Positions 10,371-21,090 of a stretch of 64,000 bases of DNA are shown in pieces. Location: the NCBI GenBank assembly GCA_039105265.1, contig JAPFFF010000013.1, forward strand, positions 496,001 through 560,000. The letters run 5' to 3'. The position numbers and the translations under genes were made by a program. Under the pieces are notes generated by a model. The model was not told the DNA's origin, made no database searches, and saw only the letters and a program-made list of their open reading frames with translations. The DNA comes from Tritrichomonas musculus (taxonomy: Eukaryota > Parabasalia > Tritrichomonadida > Tritrichomonadidae). Position 1 is the first letter of the stretch. Every line of letters begins with the position of its first letter.

Positions 10371-11981
10371 ATGACATTCAACGCAGAAGTATTCCATAAG
10401 ACATCGCCTGAAGTCAACACTCAAGTTGCAAGCTACTTTGATGTAGTTGATAATGCTATTGCCATGTCAGACACCAACCATAAGTACGTCATTGATGCAC
10501 AAGCTTCATACAGTCCATCTGCACCAATCCATGCAGGGTCATTCACCACATTCATTATCAGTCCAACATGTGATAACACTGCAGATATATATAATGGCTT
10601 CATCAAAGCGAAGATGACACTTAGTGGTACGTTATCAGTTGCATTACAATCTGACTTAAGTAATATTGATAACCATGCTTTTGATGGCCTATGGATTGGC
10701 TTTAAAGATGCTATGGATGCTGTTGAAAAATATGAGATCCTCGCTAATGGCATATCAATATACACTCAAAACTTCGGTCCAGAAGAATCATTCTTAACTG
10801 CATGTGGTGATAACGAAGTAAGTAAACGAGGTGATGTCTATTCTAAAGCCCGTCATAAGGATATCTTCAAACGCAAATTTGATCAAGCACGTTGTGGTTG
10901 CTTCGTTAAACTTGCTAATGGTGATAATGCAATCGATAACATTAACATACCACTTAAGATTGACTTACGAAGGTTCTTACCATTGAGCAACATCAAATAT
11001 CTACCTGCATTCGCTGGTAAGCTTGAACTCAAGATTATGTTTGGTGTACAGGGTCTTGTATATTGTCCAGTTGGTATATCAGATGAGTTGATTAATGATA
11101 TAGTCAATTACAAAGCATTAACTCAATTTCCACCCATCACTAATGAGTTTACTCAAGCTGGTAGTCAATGCACTATCTGGCGTAGGAGTGGAGGTAATCA
11201 TCAGCTCGATGCAGGTGTCACTACATTCATGCCAAGTCGAACATATGAAGTTACTGATTGCTATAGTGTCATACCTAACTTCGGCATTGACAACGATATA
11301 TATCAAGCGCTTGTTCAGCGTTACACTCAACAGGAACTCATCTTTCCAACGCAGATACTTACATTCACAACGATGAGTAAGCAACTAGCTGCTGGCCATT
11401 GTTCGTCGACTCAAACAATCACACCACGATTTGTTGATTCAATCTTCTTTCTGTTTCCATTTAATGCAACACAGCATACTGTATTTAAGAATCCACTGTT
11501 TACTAACTTCCAACTACGATGTGGTGGTTATGGCGTAGTACCAACCATTCCATTTGCAACAAATGGTAGTGATCCGATGTTCATTGAACTATGTCAGAAC
11601 GCTATGAATGTTAACGGTGCACAAACAGGTTTTAATAAAGAGGTCGTTCAATCATTAGTTAATACACGACCTTATGATGAATCACTGGGTAGAGTCAGTT
11701 ATGATCGTACATCATTCTTCATTGGGTTACCAACTGAGACAGACAACACCTTCCAACAAGGTCAAACATCAAACACGCCAATCACATATGAAATAGTATG
11801 TGACTTACCAGCTCAAGTACGTAATATTGATGACAATGGTGATGTAGCAAACACATATATCAACAACACAACACCACCATTAATGGCATTGTTACAAGAC
11901 ACCGTTATATCAATTCATGTTCAACCCAATGGTATGCCACCTGTTGTTGAGATGGGCAGCTACGACATCACAAGTCGTTAA
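10371..11981 (+). CDS. Polinton major capsid protein (double jelly-roll)
   Basis: The product has 536 residues, the usual length for this family. It starts CCAAATG. The N-terminal part has PIHAGSFTTFIISPT and KAKMTLSGTLS strands. A mid section IPLKIDLRRFLPLSNIKYLPAFAGKLELKIMF joins the two barrels. The C-terminal part has RFVDSIFFLFPFN and a closing LMALLQDTVISIHVQPNG strand. Long, beta-rich and without signal peptide, between the packaging and other virion genes, it matches the predicted double jelly-roll capsid proteins of Polintons. It would form the pseudo-hexameric shell. Confidence 0.85.
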   Translation: MTFNAEVFHKTSPEVNTQVASYFDVVDNAIAMSDTNHKYVIDAQASYSPSAPIHAGSFTTFIISPTCDNTADIYNGFIKAKMTLSGTLSVALQSDLSNIDNHAFDGLWIGFKDAMDAVEKYEILANGISIYTQNFGPEESFLTACGDNEVSKRGDVYSKARHKDIFKRKFDQARCGCFVKLANGDNAIDNINIPLKIDLRRFLPLSNIKYLPAFAGKLELKIMFGVQGLVYCPVGISDELINDIVNYKALTQFPPITNEFTQAGSQCTIWRRSGGNHQLDAGVTTFMPSRTYEVTDCYSVIPNFGIDNDIYQALVQRYTQQELIFPTQILTFTTMSKQLAAGHCSSTQTITPRFVDSIFFLFPFNATQHTVFKNPLFTNFQLRCGGYGVVPTIPFATNGSDPMFIELCQNAMNVNGAQTGFNKEVVQSLVNTRPYDESLGRVSYDRTSFFIGLPTETDNTFQQGQTSNTPITYEIVCDLPAQVRNIDDNGDVANTYINNTTPPLMALLQDTVISIHVQPNGMPPVVEMGSYDITSR

Positions 11982-12010
11982 TACATGGTATAATTTTTGG
12001 CTTCATGCAA

Positions 12011-12616
12011 ATGACTATTGAACAGCATTGGGAAACACTTAAAGTTGATTCATCATATGAGATCTGTATTGAATACCCATATCAAGTCAGACGTAGGGAT
12101 AACCATAAGGTTGTATCTGAATCAATGAATGGAAGTGGCTATCCACAATTAAGTTTGAACTCAACCACATATCCTAAGCATCGTGTCATTGCATTACAAT
12201 GGATAGCTAATGATGACCTTGTCAATAAGGTTGAAGTTGATCATATTAATAAGGATAGAACAGACTATCACATTAGCAATTTGCGTTGGGTAACACCTAG
12301 TGAGAATAAGCTTAATAAAGCAGGTCATGGCCATATTAAGTATGAGTATTTTGATGACATACCTGATGAATCAATGGTGATTGACATGTATGAGACTAAA
12401 AATGGTATGCGTTACTTTGAACAAGGTCGATATTACTATTATCATGATGACGTTAACGATGAAGATATATTCTATGGTAGAGTAGCTGATGATTTATATC
12501 GACGACTTCACATCAATGTAACAAAGTCTGAATGTAAAGTGGTTTATTGCATGGACGTTAATAATAAACTAGTAGGTGTATGCATTAGCAAGTTCAAACG
12601 TCAACATGATCTTTAA
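12011..12616 (+). CDS. HNH endonuclease (NUMOD4/HNH_3-like), copy 1
   Basis: The product has about 201 residues. An ATG at 12005 is also possible, but 12011 follows GCAA. The first part, EQHWETLKVDSSYEICIEYP, is a NUMOD4-like module. The nuclease core is HRVIALQWI...VEVDHINKDRTDYHISNLRWV near residues 57-95, with the DH and N of the HNH fold, then SENKLNKAG. The family cuts DNA, often as homing-type endonucleases. A second, related copy is at 22864-23397. The gene lies just after the major capsid gene. Confidence 0.88.
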   Translation: MTIEQHWETLKVDSSYEICIEYPYQVRRRDNHKVVSESMNGSGYPQLSLNSTTYPKHRVIALQWIANDDLVNKVEVDHINKDRTDYHISNLRWVTPSENKLNKAGHGHIKYEYFDDIPDESMVIDMYETKNGMRYFEQGRYYYYHDDVNDEDIFYGRVADDLYRRLHINVTKSECKVVYCMDVNNKLVGVCISKFKRQHDL

Positions 12617-12639
12617 TCAATGTATTTGTTTTTACTCAA

Positions 12640-12828
12640 ATGTCATCACGAAACGTTCAAGTAATGAGCCATCGTCAGTGTATAACACCTAACCCACCCA
12701 TCACACAACCTAAGTTCAAGCACCCAGCTACACATCACAAAGAGAACCTATCAACAGTTGATGGTAAAGCTAATAAGGTTAATGCTAAGCAATTGATATT
12801 GTATAAGGATGACGTCAACTCATATTAA
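12640..12828 (+). CDS. Small Polinton protein, unknown
   Basis: The product has 62 residues and begins at CTCAAATG, the usual start context of this element. It is basic, with His/Pro/Lys-rich composition and no recognised motif. The context and the tidy 23-bp spacing after the HNH gene support a real gene. Confidence 0.5.
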   Translation: MSSRNVQVMSHRQCITPNPPITQPKFKHPATHHKENLSTVDGKANKVNAKQLILYKDDVNSY

Positions 12829-12840
12829 GTGCTTGCCTGA

Positions 12841-13087
12841 TGTATCACTCAATGCTTAGTCAAGTGTATCACTTAATGCTTAGTCAAGTGTATCACTCAA
12901 TGCTTAGTCAAGTGTATCACTCAATGCTTAGTCAAGTGTATCACTCAATGCTTAGTCAAGTGTTCGTCAAGTGTATCACTCAATGCTTAGTCAAGTGTAT
13001 CACTCAATGCTTAGTCAAGTGTTCGTCTAGTGTATCACTTAATGCTTAGTCAAGTGTATCACTCAACGCTTAGTCAAGTGTATCACA
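12841..13087 (+). repeat. 24-bp tandem array (non-coding)
   Basis: About ten units of TCAAGTGTATCACTCAATGC + TTAG follow one another, with two short TTCGTC interruptions. The array lies between two genes and contains no convincing frame. Confidence 0.9.
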
Positions 13088-13147
13088 TCACACAGCTTAC
13101 ATGCAACAGCTGAAGGTGGTGAGTAAAAATGTTTTTGTTTAATTCAA

Positions 13148-13672
13148 ATGATTAAGAAGCGACCACTAAACAATGGTGTAAATGCCAACGTCAGTCTTGA
13201 GCCAGCAGCTGCAGCACAATCAAACAACAATATTAACAACAACATATTCATCAACAAGCGTGATGATGGCAAAGAAGATATCGTTATCACACGTGATATT
13301 CAACTTGATACACCACATGATAGCATTGATGTTGATGTTAAGGTACTCATACTTGAAACGTATGCTAAGATACTACTTGACAATGACAAAGCATTGATCA
13401 GCAATCTCATCAGCAAGCGCACTATCATCGTACCACAGCAAGCATTAGCAGCAATCATCAAGGCAGTCACTCATGGTGAGGTTGAGATATATGTCGATGA
13501 CAACCCTGGTTGTTGTGTAGGTAAAGCATCACCCATTCAAAAGGTAGACGCCATTAAGATAATCAAAGATAATGGTGAGATTGTTACTGATTTCAAACAG
13601 GTCTACAATAAAGAGTTCAATGATCTCGTTAATGTTTATCACTTATGTTTGAAGTATGTTGTTGTATGTTAA
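13148..13672 (+). CDS. Polinton protein of unknown function, 174 residues
   Basis: It starts at TTCAAATG. After an Asn-rich, probably disordered N-terminus (residues 1-38), the rest is a compact alpha/beta-looking segment with VDVKVLILETYAKILLDND and VPQQALAAIIKAV, followed by EIYVDDNPGCC near residues 116-126. I recognise no family. The stop lies at the start of a 24-bp array that separates it from the convergent giant gene. Confidence 0.65.
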   Translation: MIKKRPLNNGVNANVSLEPAAAAQSNNNINNNIFINKRDDGKEDIVITRDIQLDTPHDSIDVDVKVLILETYAKILLDNDKALISNLISKRTIIVPQQALAAIIKAVTHGEVEIYVDDNPGCCVGKASPIQKVDAIKIIKDNGEIVTDFKQVYNKEFNDLVNVYHLCLKYVVVC

Positions 13673-13847
13673 ATGATAACTTAAGTGATAGCTTAAATGA
13701 TAACTTAAGTGATAGCTCAAGTGATAGCTCAAGTGATAACTCAAATGATAACTCAAGTGATAACTCAAATGATAGCTCAAGTGATAACTCAAATGATAGC
13801 TCAAGTGATAACTCAAATGATAGCTCAAGTGATAGCTCAAGTGGATA
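13673..13847 (+). repeat. 12/24-bp tandem array between convergent genes
   Basis: Twelve-base units alternate between AGCTCAAGTGAT and AACTCAAATGAT, about 14 in all. The array fills the gap between the 13148 gene and the 3' end of the giant gene on the other strand, so it may mark or help the transcription ends. Open frames read through it in three frames only because the unit lacks stops. Confidence 0.9.
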
Positions 13848-13887
13848 ACTACATCAGTATATAAAAACATAGGAGTTATTTTTATGT

Positions 13888-16800
13888 TCACGACAATGAA
13901 TGTATTACATTCTTAGTGTTATCTTCAAGTAAGATACCATTTGATGTAAAGAATGACGAGTTAATCATTATGTAATTAGCTGTTGCATTTATTATGAAAT
14001 TGTTACCACTTAATGGAAATTCAATATTGTTTAACCAGATTTTAGTTGGTTCACATTGATATTCAAACTTAGGTGAATTATTAACGTTGAATGATATATT
14101 GATTTTGATTTCCCTTTCACTAGCAACATTATCTTTGGTTTCATTGTAAGTCAAATAGAGTGTTCCATCATATGTATCAAGTTGTTTCTCGAATTGATAA
14201 CGAATGATATTACTATTCGCTACGCTGAATGTATAATTGATTCGTGTTAATTTATTCACCAATGCATCTAACCTAGCTCTTAATGATTCATTCTCACGCT
14301 GTAGATTTGATATCTGACTGTTCATTGTTAATATTGTAGAGACATTATCACCTACTATCCTAGCTAGATCTTGATGAGATTTAGCATATGTGTTCAACTC
14401 ACTCTTCAATGCATATCCATCCAACTGATCAACAACGACATAATCATCTGGCATATCACTCTTCAACATGTACTCATTCAATGTTGATGTCAACTGTGAT
14501 GTTGTAACATGATTGGTTGGTATCTCACTCTTCAATGCTATTTTATCATGCTTCAATATTTTTTCCGCTGATATTAATTTGGTATCAAAATAGTCTTCCC
14601 CATTATCGATGTAAAAGCATTGACCATTACTATCGCTTTTATAATAGATCAAGTTATAGGTTGTTCCATCAATTTCAACATCGACATTAACTCCATCTTC
14701 AGTAATAACACCATCATAGTCAAATGTATAGTCAAACACTTTTACAAAGCCATCGTTATTTGATATTGTTCCAACAAGGTGAATTCCATTAGTCAATGTT
14801 ATTTTGACTTCCCACGATCCAGAGCTATCTTGTATGTTTTCAAATGGCACATCGACAGCATCGTTATATATCAAATCTGTCTTTAATCGATAATTAGATA
14901 AATCATTCATGTTAATCATATTGTTTTTTAATTCATCCAATGCTGTGTTAACTTCATCAACAGTTGGAAAGTCATTCAACGTTTTAGCAAGTGACTCATC
15001 GTTCAACTCAAGTTGAGCACGTAATGAATCAATGCTTTTATTCACTGCGTCAATGTCACATGTATATGCTAAATCATTTGTTGTGAGTGTCAATTGTCTA
15101 ACCGATGTGTTTTCTTTAACAGTTATGCTTGTGACCTGTACGTTGTGTGGGTTGTTAATCGTAATGACGTTGCCACTCATCGTTATTGCTGGAAATGTAT
15201 CTGTACCAATGAACTCAGCTATTGCATCATCCACAATGTTGATTGTAACATATTGTTCATCATAGTCAATGTCATTGAACTCGCTAATCGTTCTAACCAT
15301 GAGTTTGACTTTAAGTACACCACTTGTGATTGGGTCTTCAGCTATGAGTTGAATCGTTTTGCCGTCAACCTTGCCAACAACATCAATGGTATCATTACGT
15401 GATAACTCATTCTTGTTAACATATCCATCCATCTGTACAGATACATCACTGATTGCATTTGCCAGTGCTTTGATGGTAGGCTTGAGTGTATGTCTGAATC
15501 GTTTACACATGTCCATTGTTGATGTCAATGTCATTGCCACTTTAGATGGATCATCGAGTTCATCACTGAAGTTCATCTCTGTTACTGGTATGTATTCTTC
15601 ATCACACCATTGAGCTATTCTACTTAACGCTTCATCTTGAGTGACAGCTTGAGTTGTAATTGATGTTGCATCTTGAGTTGTAATTGATGTTGCATCTTGA
15701 GTTACACTTAATGTTACCATCTTAGCACCACTAACTAAGTCACCGAAGAATATGTCAGAGCCAATATCAGGCAGTTCATCAGTCAGCTTACCTACCATGT
15801 CATCCAATACATCAGCTCCAACATCACTAGCTTTAGTTATGGTGTTAACTAACTCACGACCACCTGATTTGACAGCTGAACCAACACCCTTCGTTGCAAA
15901 TGATAATGCCTTACCAGCAACACCTATGCCAGTGGCACCTAACACACAGCCAACAGCACCTAACGCAATACCAACATTTGCTTTCATATCAATCTTATCA
16001 ACTTCCTTCTCAAGGTATTTAGTCTTAGCTTGTTGGTCAGTCATCTGCGAGCCAAGTGCATCAACCTTAGATTGCACCTCCTTAACATCATACGATACTA
16101 CATCAACGTTGTTAGTAACGAGATTCAAGTCAGATCTCATTGTAGTGATATTGTCAGCAGTGATTATCTTCGATGATGTAATGTTGAAGTCAGTGTATAG
16201 TGTTGTAGCTGAGTTTGGATTAGGTGACACTTCATAGAACTGTTGCTTGATGATGTATTCGAATGCATTTGTAGATGGATCCCAATTAACTTCATCAATA
16301 GGATCAGTATAATCATGACGAAGGTATAATGCAATATCACGTGGTGTTAAGCCATCATCTTTGCTGGTTTGAGTGGGTGTCTTACTCCAAACATATGCCA
16401 CTCTTTCGACTGTATCAAGTGCTCCACTTAAATCAACGTATCCTCTATCATATACATCATTTTTATTATGAACTTCACCGACTGTGAATGATAACCTCAT
16501 GGTATGCTCTTGATGTGGCAACGTCAAGTCAAGGTATAGTAATTCAATGTCGCTTACTTTGAGTGTCGATGTTGAGTAATTATTATATGTACAACTCATT
16601 GCAACCAAATCATAACCATCCATCGTTGCGCCATTGAGTATAAATGAATAGCCAATGTTGAGTTCATACTCAGATGCATTAACCAATCTACCATCACGCA
16701 ACTTAATCAGTACCTCATACTTACCATCATTGCGGCATGTGTTGAGTAGTGAATATGCTAAGCCACGTGTTTTGTCTTCAGGTATTGCTCTGTAATTCAA

Positions 16801-19800
16801 CGTATCACGCTTGACTGCAACCATACAACCAGTTGAACCATAGTTATCTTCCTTAGGATCACGTGTTTTACACTTGCTGATGACCTTGCTTTGGAACCTA
16901 CCTTGAATACTGTCACCAACCCACTTGTTACCATCCCATGTCAATGCCCATGTGTTGCCAAAGCAGTACTCACTAAATTTGAATGTTAAGTTGGTTGGTA
17001 TGTCATACGTTGATGGTATCTTATACACCATTCGATAGCACTCACATTCATACTCGAGTTGTTCATTCGCAAACATGTCAGTGTATTTAACGTGTTCATC
17101 ATAGTCAATCATTGATGGTCGATAGAAGTAATATGTGTCAGAGCGTTGTAACTTCAATGCGTTAGTTGCATCTATGATGTCACACTTGATGGTTGGCTTG
17201 CATGATACCAATGCATCTGATGAGAGTAGGTTGTGAATTACTATGTCACCATTCAAGAAGCGTATGTATGGTTCAATATTGAAGTAACTTGCAAACATTA
17301 TCTCAGGATCATCTCGTTTGCGTGTTGAGTATGTACAACAATCACGTGCTACGTTGTGTGTCAACTCTGGGCAGATGAACTTACCGTCTTTAGCTGATAT
17401 GATGAAGTCATTTAAGATGTTGCCTTGCCAATCGAATAATAACATGTTGCGCAAGTGAATCTTAAACACATCAACTGATGTTGAAGCAGTGAGTTTGTTT
17501 TTGAGTGCAGTTGGTAATGTTATCTTCATGATTATGACTGGATCATTAACTGGATCATCAACACCTGATTCACTGCTAACAGTTGGTGAGTATACGGTTA
17601 TGTCATCATGCTTGACATAGTAAACAGGATAACCTTCTTGAATTGCAAACTCATCTGATTCACTTGTGGTGGGTTGGTTGTTAGACTCTAGCTCTTGTAC
17701 CTTGTATGAGAGCAATGCCAATGGCCCTTTGATGGTGTCACGGAATGACTTACATATGTTTACACATGAGTTTAATGACACAGCTTGATCGTTATCATTT
17801 GGTAATGAGATATCGTCTTCAGTGCTTGTACACCAATCAATGATGGGTTGAAGAATGGATGTTGCATTGGCCAACGTAGCTGCATCTGGAGTTACATATT
17901 GAGCTGCATCTTGAGTTACAACTTGAGCTGATACATCTTGAGTTACAACTTGAGTGCTAGCTTGAGTGCAAGCTTGAGTTACAACTTGAGTGCAAGCTTG
18001 AGTGTTCACTTGAGCTGATGGTTGGTTTGACTTATGAATAGCACGTGGTATGTACAGTAACGCATCAACCATAGGTACAAGTATACGCTGACCACGACAT
18101 ACAACATAACGGTCTGTTAACGATGGATGATCTAATAACCATTCAACATCATGCTCGATCTCTTCAATTCTACTATTGATGTTTGAGATGAAGCCACGTA
18201 ATGTGGATTGCTGTTGTTCATCATGTTGACGCATCCAAGCTATGTCACTATCACTGAGTACGAGACTGGTATGTGGATTGGAAATGGTTATGCGATTGCC
18301 ATCTATTGATACTTGATTGAGACGCCTACGATCAATCACACCAATGACATTGTTACTATGTAATACTTCAGTGTACTCCTCATCAGCATCATTTAACGTT
18401 GCATCATGTGGTCTGAAGCGTATTGCTGGATTCTCAATGGTTAACCTATGTCGTTCATACCAATCCATCTGTTCAACGTCAGCTAACGTGAGTGTTGTAT
18501 TTGGAATTGTAACATCACCATCTGTAGTAGGTGTTAACTCATGAGTTGATACGACAACATTGTATTCATTAGCAACTAACTCATGTACTTCATCCTGTCC
18601 TGTTGCGTTGATATCACCTTGCTGCATACTGATGCCGTGTGAGTTGATCGTGATATTTGACTCAGGACTTTGAATTGATATCTCATCACTGCTAACATCA
18701 GTTCTAACTGCTATTCTCACATCAATGACTGCTTGAATGGAACCATTCATGTCCCTCACTTCAGTCCAGCTAACTCCCATCTCATTATCAACGTTGCGTG
18801 TGAATATATACTCTGGATGTGATGATTCAAATTGATACCTCTCATCTGGTTCCATGCGTTCGATCTGAGCTGCTGTATAAACCGTACCATTGTCATTGAC
18901 ACTCCACATTGAGTTGGTATTAACGCTTCTCATTGTGCGTAAGCTTAATTGTTGTGACGTTAACGTGCTGCTTTCATTATCAATTCGTCTCATGTATATT
19001 ATTTTATTAACACCCTTATCATTAACACGTGTTACGTATATCAAGCCGAATCGATTGTCACCTACTCGTCTAACCATGATGTCACCTATTTGTGGACCTT
19101 CAATTGGATCGTATGTGTTCAAATCAAGTAGTTCATCTATTGATAGGTTTGATAATGATTCAATGGTATGATCACCGAATAATGGTTGACTAAAAGCAGA
19201 TGTATTGGTAACTGTTTCATGAGTCAATCTAACAGCTGGTGTGTTGGTGGTAGTTGCATCATCATCAATATCATCTAACTCCATCTCATCAGTGTTAGTA
19301 ATAGTGTGATCGACAATGGTATTGTTGTTAGTTCGTTCTCTCCATCTACGTCGCAACTCACGTACAGAGTCAGTGATGGTATGCAATGATTGTTGAATCG
19401 TACGTGTTGCATCAACTATGGCTGGTATGCGATCTAGTGTCAAACCCCCAGCAATCAATGTGGTAGTTGCATTGCCAATTTGAGTTAATGAATCTAATGC
19501 ACTTAATACGAGATCAGTTGCTGTCATAGATGATACTGCTGCTGGTATGGTTGTCTGACCAGGTATGAATCGTTTAAGCACATGACTCTCTGCATTAGTG
19601 TCCATATCAAGTATGAACTTACCACTGATTGGTTGCTTGCCACCTGGATAATCATCACCGCCTAAACCAGGGTAGGTGAAATCTTCAGTACGATATGTGT
19701 TGATACTCACGTTATCACTGCTCATCGTTAGGTTTGATAATGCACTCACCATCTTAACGAATCCAGTTAATACACTGAGTATGTCATTAGCAATGGATAG

Positions 19801-21090
19801 GCCACTCTTGATTGAGTCAGTGAATTCATTGTAAGCTGCTTGTAATCGTAGTTGTTCTTGTATGCCATTGATGATTGCACGTAAAGTGGAGTAGTCATAT
19901 GCTAGTACGTCAACAGTACCACCAACTACGTTTAGATCCCTACGCATTGTCATGATGTTATCAGCCCATATGATTTTCGATGAGTATACGTTATGATCTG
20001 TGACAAGCGTGGTACAATTACGTGGATCAGGTTTAACTTCATAAAACTGTTGTATGATCATTACATCGAATGGATTGAATGTATCATCAGCTAGTTGTGG
20101 TGTTTGTTCGAAGTATTGCTTTTCAATGTAGATGTTGATGTCATTATTAGCCTTTGCCTCTGGTACTACCTTGTTTGAATGCACTGCTTCACGACGATAG
20201 TTGAATGATTCAATGACTGGGTTATCGTTCCATGTATGAATGTAACTCATGCTGAGTGGTGATATTGGATGAAGATCCCATCTCAATGGGGTGACGTATA
20301 GTTCATCATTAACGGTGAATGTAATGTCGGCCATCAAGTAGAGTAGGTTGTCTGATTTGATGTTGTTGACTTTGATGGTAAACTCTTGTGCATCACATGA
20401 GCTGCCATTGATGGTGTACTTAGGTGTTGATGATAGTTTGATCGTTGAGTTCGATTCATTAAGTTCAATGATGGTGCCATCCTTCTGTGCAACTCTCCAG
20501 TTGGTGATGTGGTTTGATAGTAAGGTTGCAACGTTTGATGTGCTGGTAACCGTAACATCGTTACGGCTGCTGGCTATGCCAGTAACAGTTTCAATGCATG
20601 ATAACCACTTAACGATGTAGTCAGAGTGTTGAACGATTAAACATGGGCTGCCATTGTTGTTGGTTGTGGTTGACTGCTTAGCGAATGATAAGTTAACGAC
20701 GTTATTACCTGACCATGACTTACCATTCCATGTCAATGCCCATGAGTGGCCATAGAGATAATCATTGAATTCAAAGCGTGTGTCAAGTGGAATGTTGTAG
20801 TTTGAATCGATGTTCCATGTCATGACATAGTACTTTGACGTTTGACTTATGGATGATGGTTTGTATAGGTAAAGCTGATCTGATTCATTAAGTGTGAATT
20901 GAGTATTATCCTTAATGGTTGTTTGCATTGATTGTAATGCATCATCGATTTCATTCTTAGTATAGATGCAATTGATATGTACATCATCTGTTTTGCCATT
21001 GCGTGTTAATTTTAATTCACCATTACGTATTCTCATATCGTAACCTTTATCAGTGAGTGATAGTGCTTGAGCAGCAAGTGGTGCTATCAT
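13888..21090 (-). CDS. Giant fibre-like Polinton protein, 2400 residues
   Basis: This is the largest gene, one third of the element. A large module is present twice: WALTWNGKSW near residue 115 and WALTWDGNKW near 1380, then QQFYEVKPDPRNCTTL near 345 and QQFYEVSPNPNSATTL near 1618, each followed by SSKII-ADNI-TMR-DLN. After both copies come helical stretches. The second also has a glycine-rich hydrophobic segment (near 1702-1730, VGIALGAVGCVLGATGIGVA). Two blocks of 8-residue T/Q/V repeats occur, near 1027-1070 (TQACTQVV type) and 1793-1815 (TQDATSIT type). A heptad coiled coil lies near residues 2245-2285, followed by a beta-rich end. There is no signal peptide. The plan (beta domains, coiled coil, compact end) resembles a trimeric attachment fibre or spike, but I know no named homologue. 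Confidence 0.85.
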   Translation of the reverse strand: MIAPLAAQALSLTDKGYDMRIRNGELKLTRNGKTDDVHINCIYTKNEIDDALQSMQTTIKDNTQFTLNESDQLYLYKPSSISQTSKYYVMTWNIDSNYNIPLDTRFEFNDYLYGHSWALTWNGKSWSGNNVVNLSFAKQSTTTNNNGSPCLIVQHSDYIVKWLSCIETVTGIASSRNDVTVTSTSNVATLLSNHITNWRVAQKDGTIIELNESNSTIKLSSTPKYTINGSSCDAQEFTIKVNNIKSDNLLYLMADITFTVNDELYVTPLRWDLHPISPLSMSYIHTWNDNPVIESFNYRREAVHSNKVVPEAKANNDINIYIEKQYFEQTPQLADDTFNPFDVMIIQQFYEVKPDPRNCTTLVTDHNVYSSKIIWADNIMTMRRDLNVVGGTVDVLAYDYSTLRAIINGIQEQLRLQAAYNEFTDSIKSGLSIANDILSVLTGFVKMVSALSNLTMSSDNVSINTYRTEDFTYPGLGGDDYPGGKQPISGKFILDMDTNAESHVLKRFIPGQTTIPAAVSSMTATDLVLSALDSLTQIGNATTTLIAGGLTLDRIPAIVDATRTIQQSLHTITDSVRELRRRWRERTNNNTIVDHTITNTDEMELDDIDDDATTTNTPAVRLTHETVTNTSAFSQPLFGDHTIESLSNLSIDELLDLNTYDPIEGPQIGDIMVRRVGDNRFGLIYVTRVNDKGVNKIIYMRRIDNESSTLTSQQLSLRTMRSVNTNSMWSVNDNGTVYTAAQIERMEPDERYQFESSHPEYIFTRNVDNEMGVSWTEVRDMNGSIQAVIDVRIAVRTDVSSDEISIQSPESNITINSHGISMQQGDINATGQDEVHELVANEYNVVVSTHELTPTTDGDVTIPNTTLTLADVEQMDWYERHRLTIENPAIRFRPHDATLNDADEEYTEVLHSNNVIGVIDRRRLNQVSIDGNRITISNPHTSLVLSDSDIAWMRQHDEQQQSTLRGFISNINSRIEEIEHDVEWLLDHPSLTDRYVVCRGQRILVPMVDALLYIPRAIHKSNQPSAQVNTQACTQVVTQACTQASTQVVTQDVSAQVVTQDAAQYVTPDAATLANATSILQPIIDWCTSTEDDISLPNDNDQAVSLNSCVNICKSFRDTIKGPLALLSYKVQELESNNQPTTSESDEFAIQEGYPVYYVKHDDITVYSPTVSSESGVDDPVNDPVIIMKITLPTALKNKLTASTSVDVFKIHLRNMLLFDWQGNILNDFIISAKDGKFICPELTHNVARDCCTYSTRKRDDPEIMFASYFNIEPYIRFLNGDIVIHNLLSSDALVSCKPTIKCDIIDATNALKLQRSDTYYFYRPSMIDYDEHVKYTDMFANEQLEYECECYRMVYKIPSTYDIPTNLTFKFSEYCFGNTWALTWDGNKWVGDSIQGRFQSKVISKCKTRDPKEDNYGSTGCMVAVKRDTLNYRAIPEDKTRGLAYSLLNTCRNDGKYEVLIKLRDGRLVNASEYELNIGYSFILNGATMDGYDLVAMSCTYNNYSTSTLKVSDIELLYLDLTLPHQEHTMRLSFTVGEVHNKNDVYDRGYVDLSGALDTVERVAYVWSKTPTQTSKDDGLTPRDIALYLRHDYTDPIDEVNWDPSTNAFEYIIKQQFYEVSPNPNSATTLYTDFNITSSKIITADNITTMRSDLNLVTNNVDVVSYDVKEVQSKVDALGSQMTDQQAKTKYLEKEVDKIDMKANVGIALGAVGCVLGATGIGVAGKALSFATKGVGSAVKSGGRELVNTITKASDVGADVLDDMVGKLTDELPDIGSDIFFGDLVSGAKMVTLSVTQDATSITTQDATSITTQAVTQDEALSRIAQWCDEEYIPVTEMNFSDELDDPSKVAMTLTSTMDMCKRFRHTLKPTIKALANAISDVSVQMDGYVNKNELSRNDTIDVVGKVDGKTIQLIAEDPITSGVLKVKLMVRTISEFNDIDYDEQYVTINIVDDAIAEFIGTDTFPAITMSGNVITINNPHNVQVTSITVKENTSVRQLTLTTNDLAYTCDIDAVNKSIDSLRAQLELNDESLAKTLNDFPTVDEVNTALDELKNNMINMNDLSNYRLKTDLIYNDAVDVPFENIQDSSGSWEVKITLTNGIHLVGTISNNDGFVKVFDYTFDYDGVITEDGVNVDVEIDGTTYNLIYYKSDSNGQCFYIDNGEDYFDTKLISAEKILKHDKIALKSEIPTNHVTTSQLTSTLNEYMLKSDMPDDYVVVDQLDGYALKSELNTYAKSHQDLARIVGDNVSTILTMNSQISNLQRENESLRARLDALVNKLTRINYTFSVANSNIIRYQFEKQLDTYDGTLYLTYNETKDNVASEREIKINISFNVNNSPKFEYQCEPTKIWLNNIEFPLSGNNFIINATANYIMINSSFFTSNGILLEDNTKNVIHSLS
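15643..15712 (-). repeat. 24-bp repeats inside the giant gene (array B)
   Basis: On the coding strand the unit ACTCAAGATGCAACATCAAT + TACA encodes TQDATSIT, repeated about 2.5 times. It shares the ACTCAAG core with the other arrays. Confidence 0.75.
17878..18012 (-). repeat. 24-bp repeats inside the giant gene (array A)
   Basis: On the coding strand, units such as ACTCAAGTTGTAACTCAAGC + TTGC encode 8-residue TQVVTQAC-type repeats, about five copies, decaying at one end. They share the ACTCAAG core. Confidence 0.8.

Noticed and set aside
12841-13087. Regular repeats that might suggest a CRISPR array
   Set aside because: The units follow each other without unique spacers and the genome is eukaryotic. 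It is a tandem satellite.
13643-13891. Open frame of LSYH repeats, and the DNSSDSS frame on the other strand
   Set aside because: Both are only readings of the 12-bp tandem array, which lacks stops. The flanks show no coding signal.
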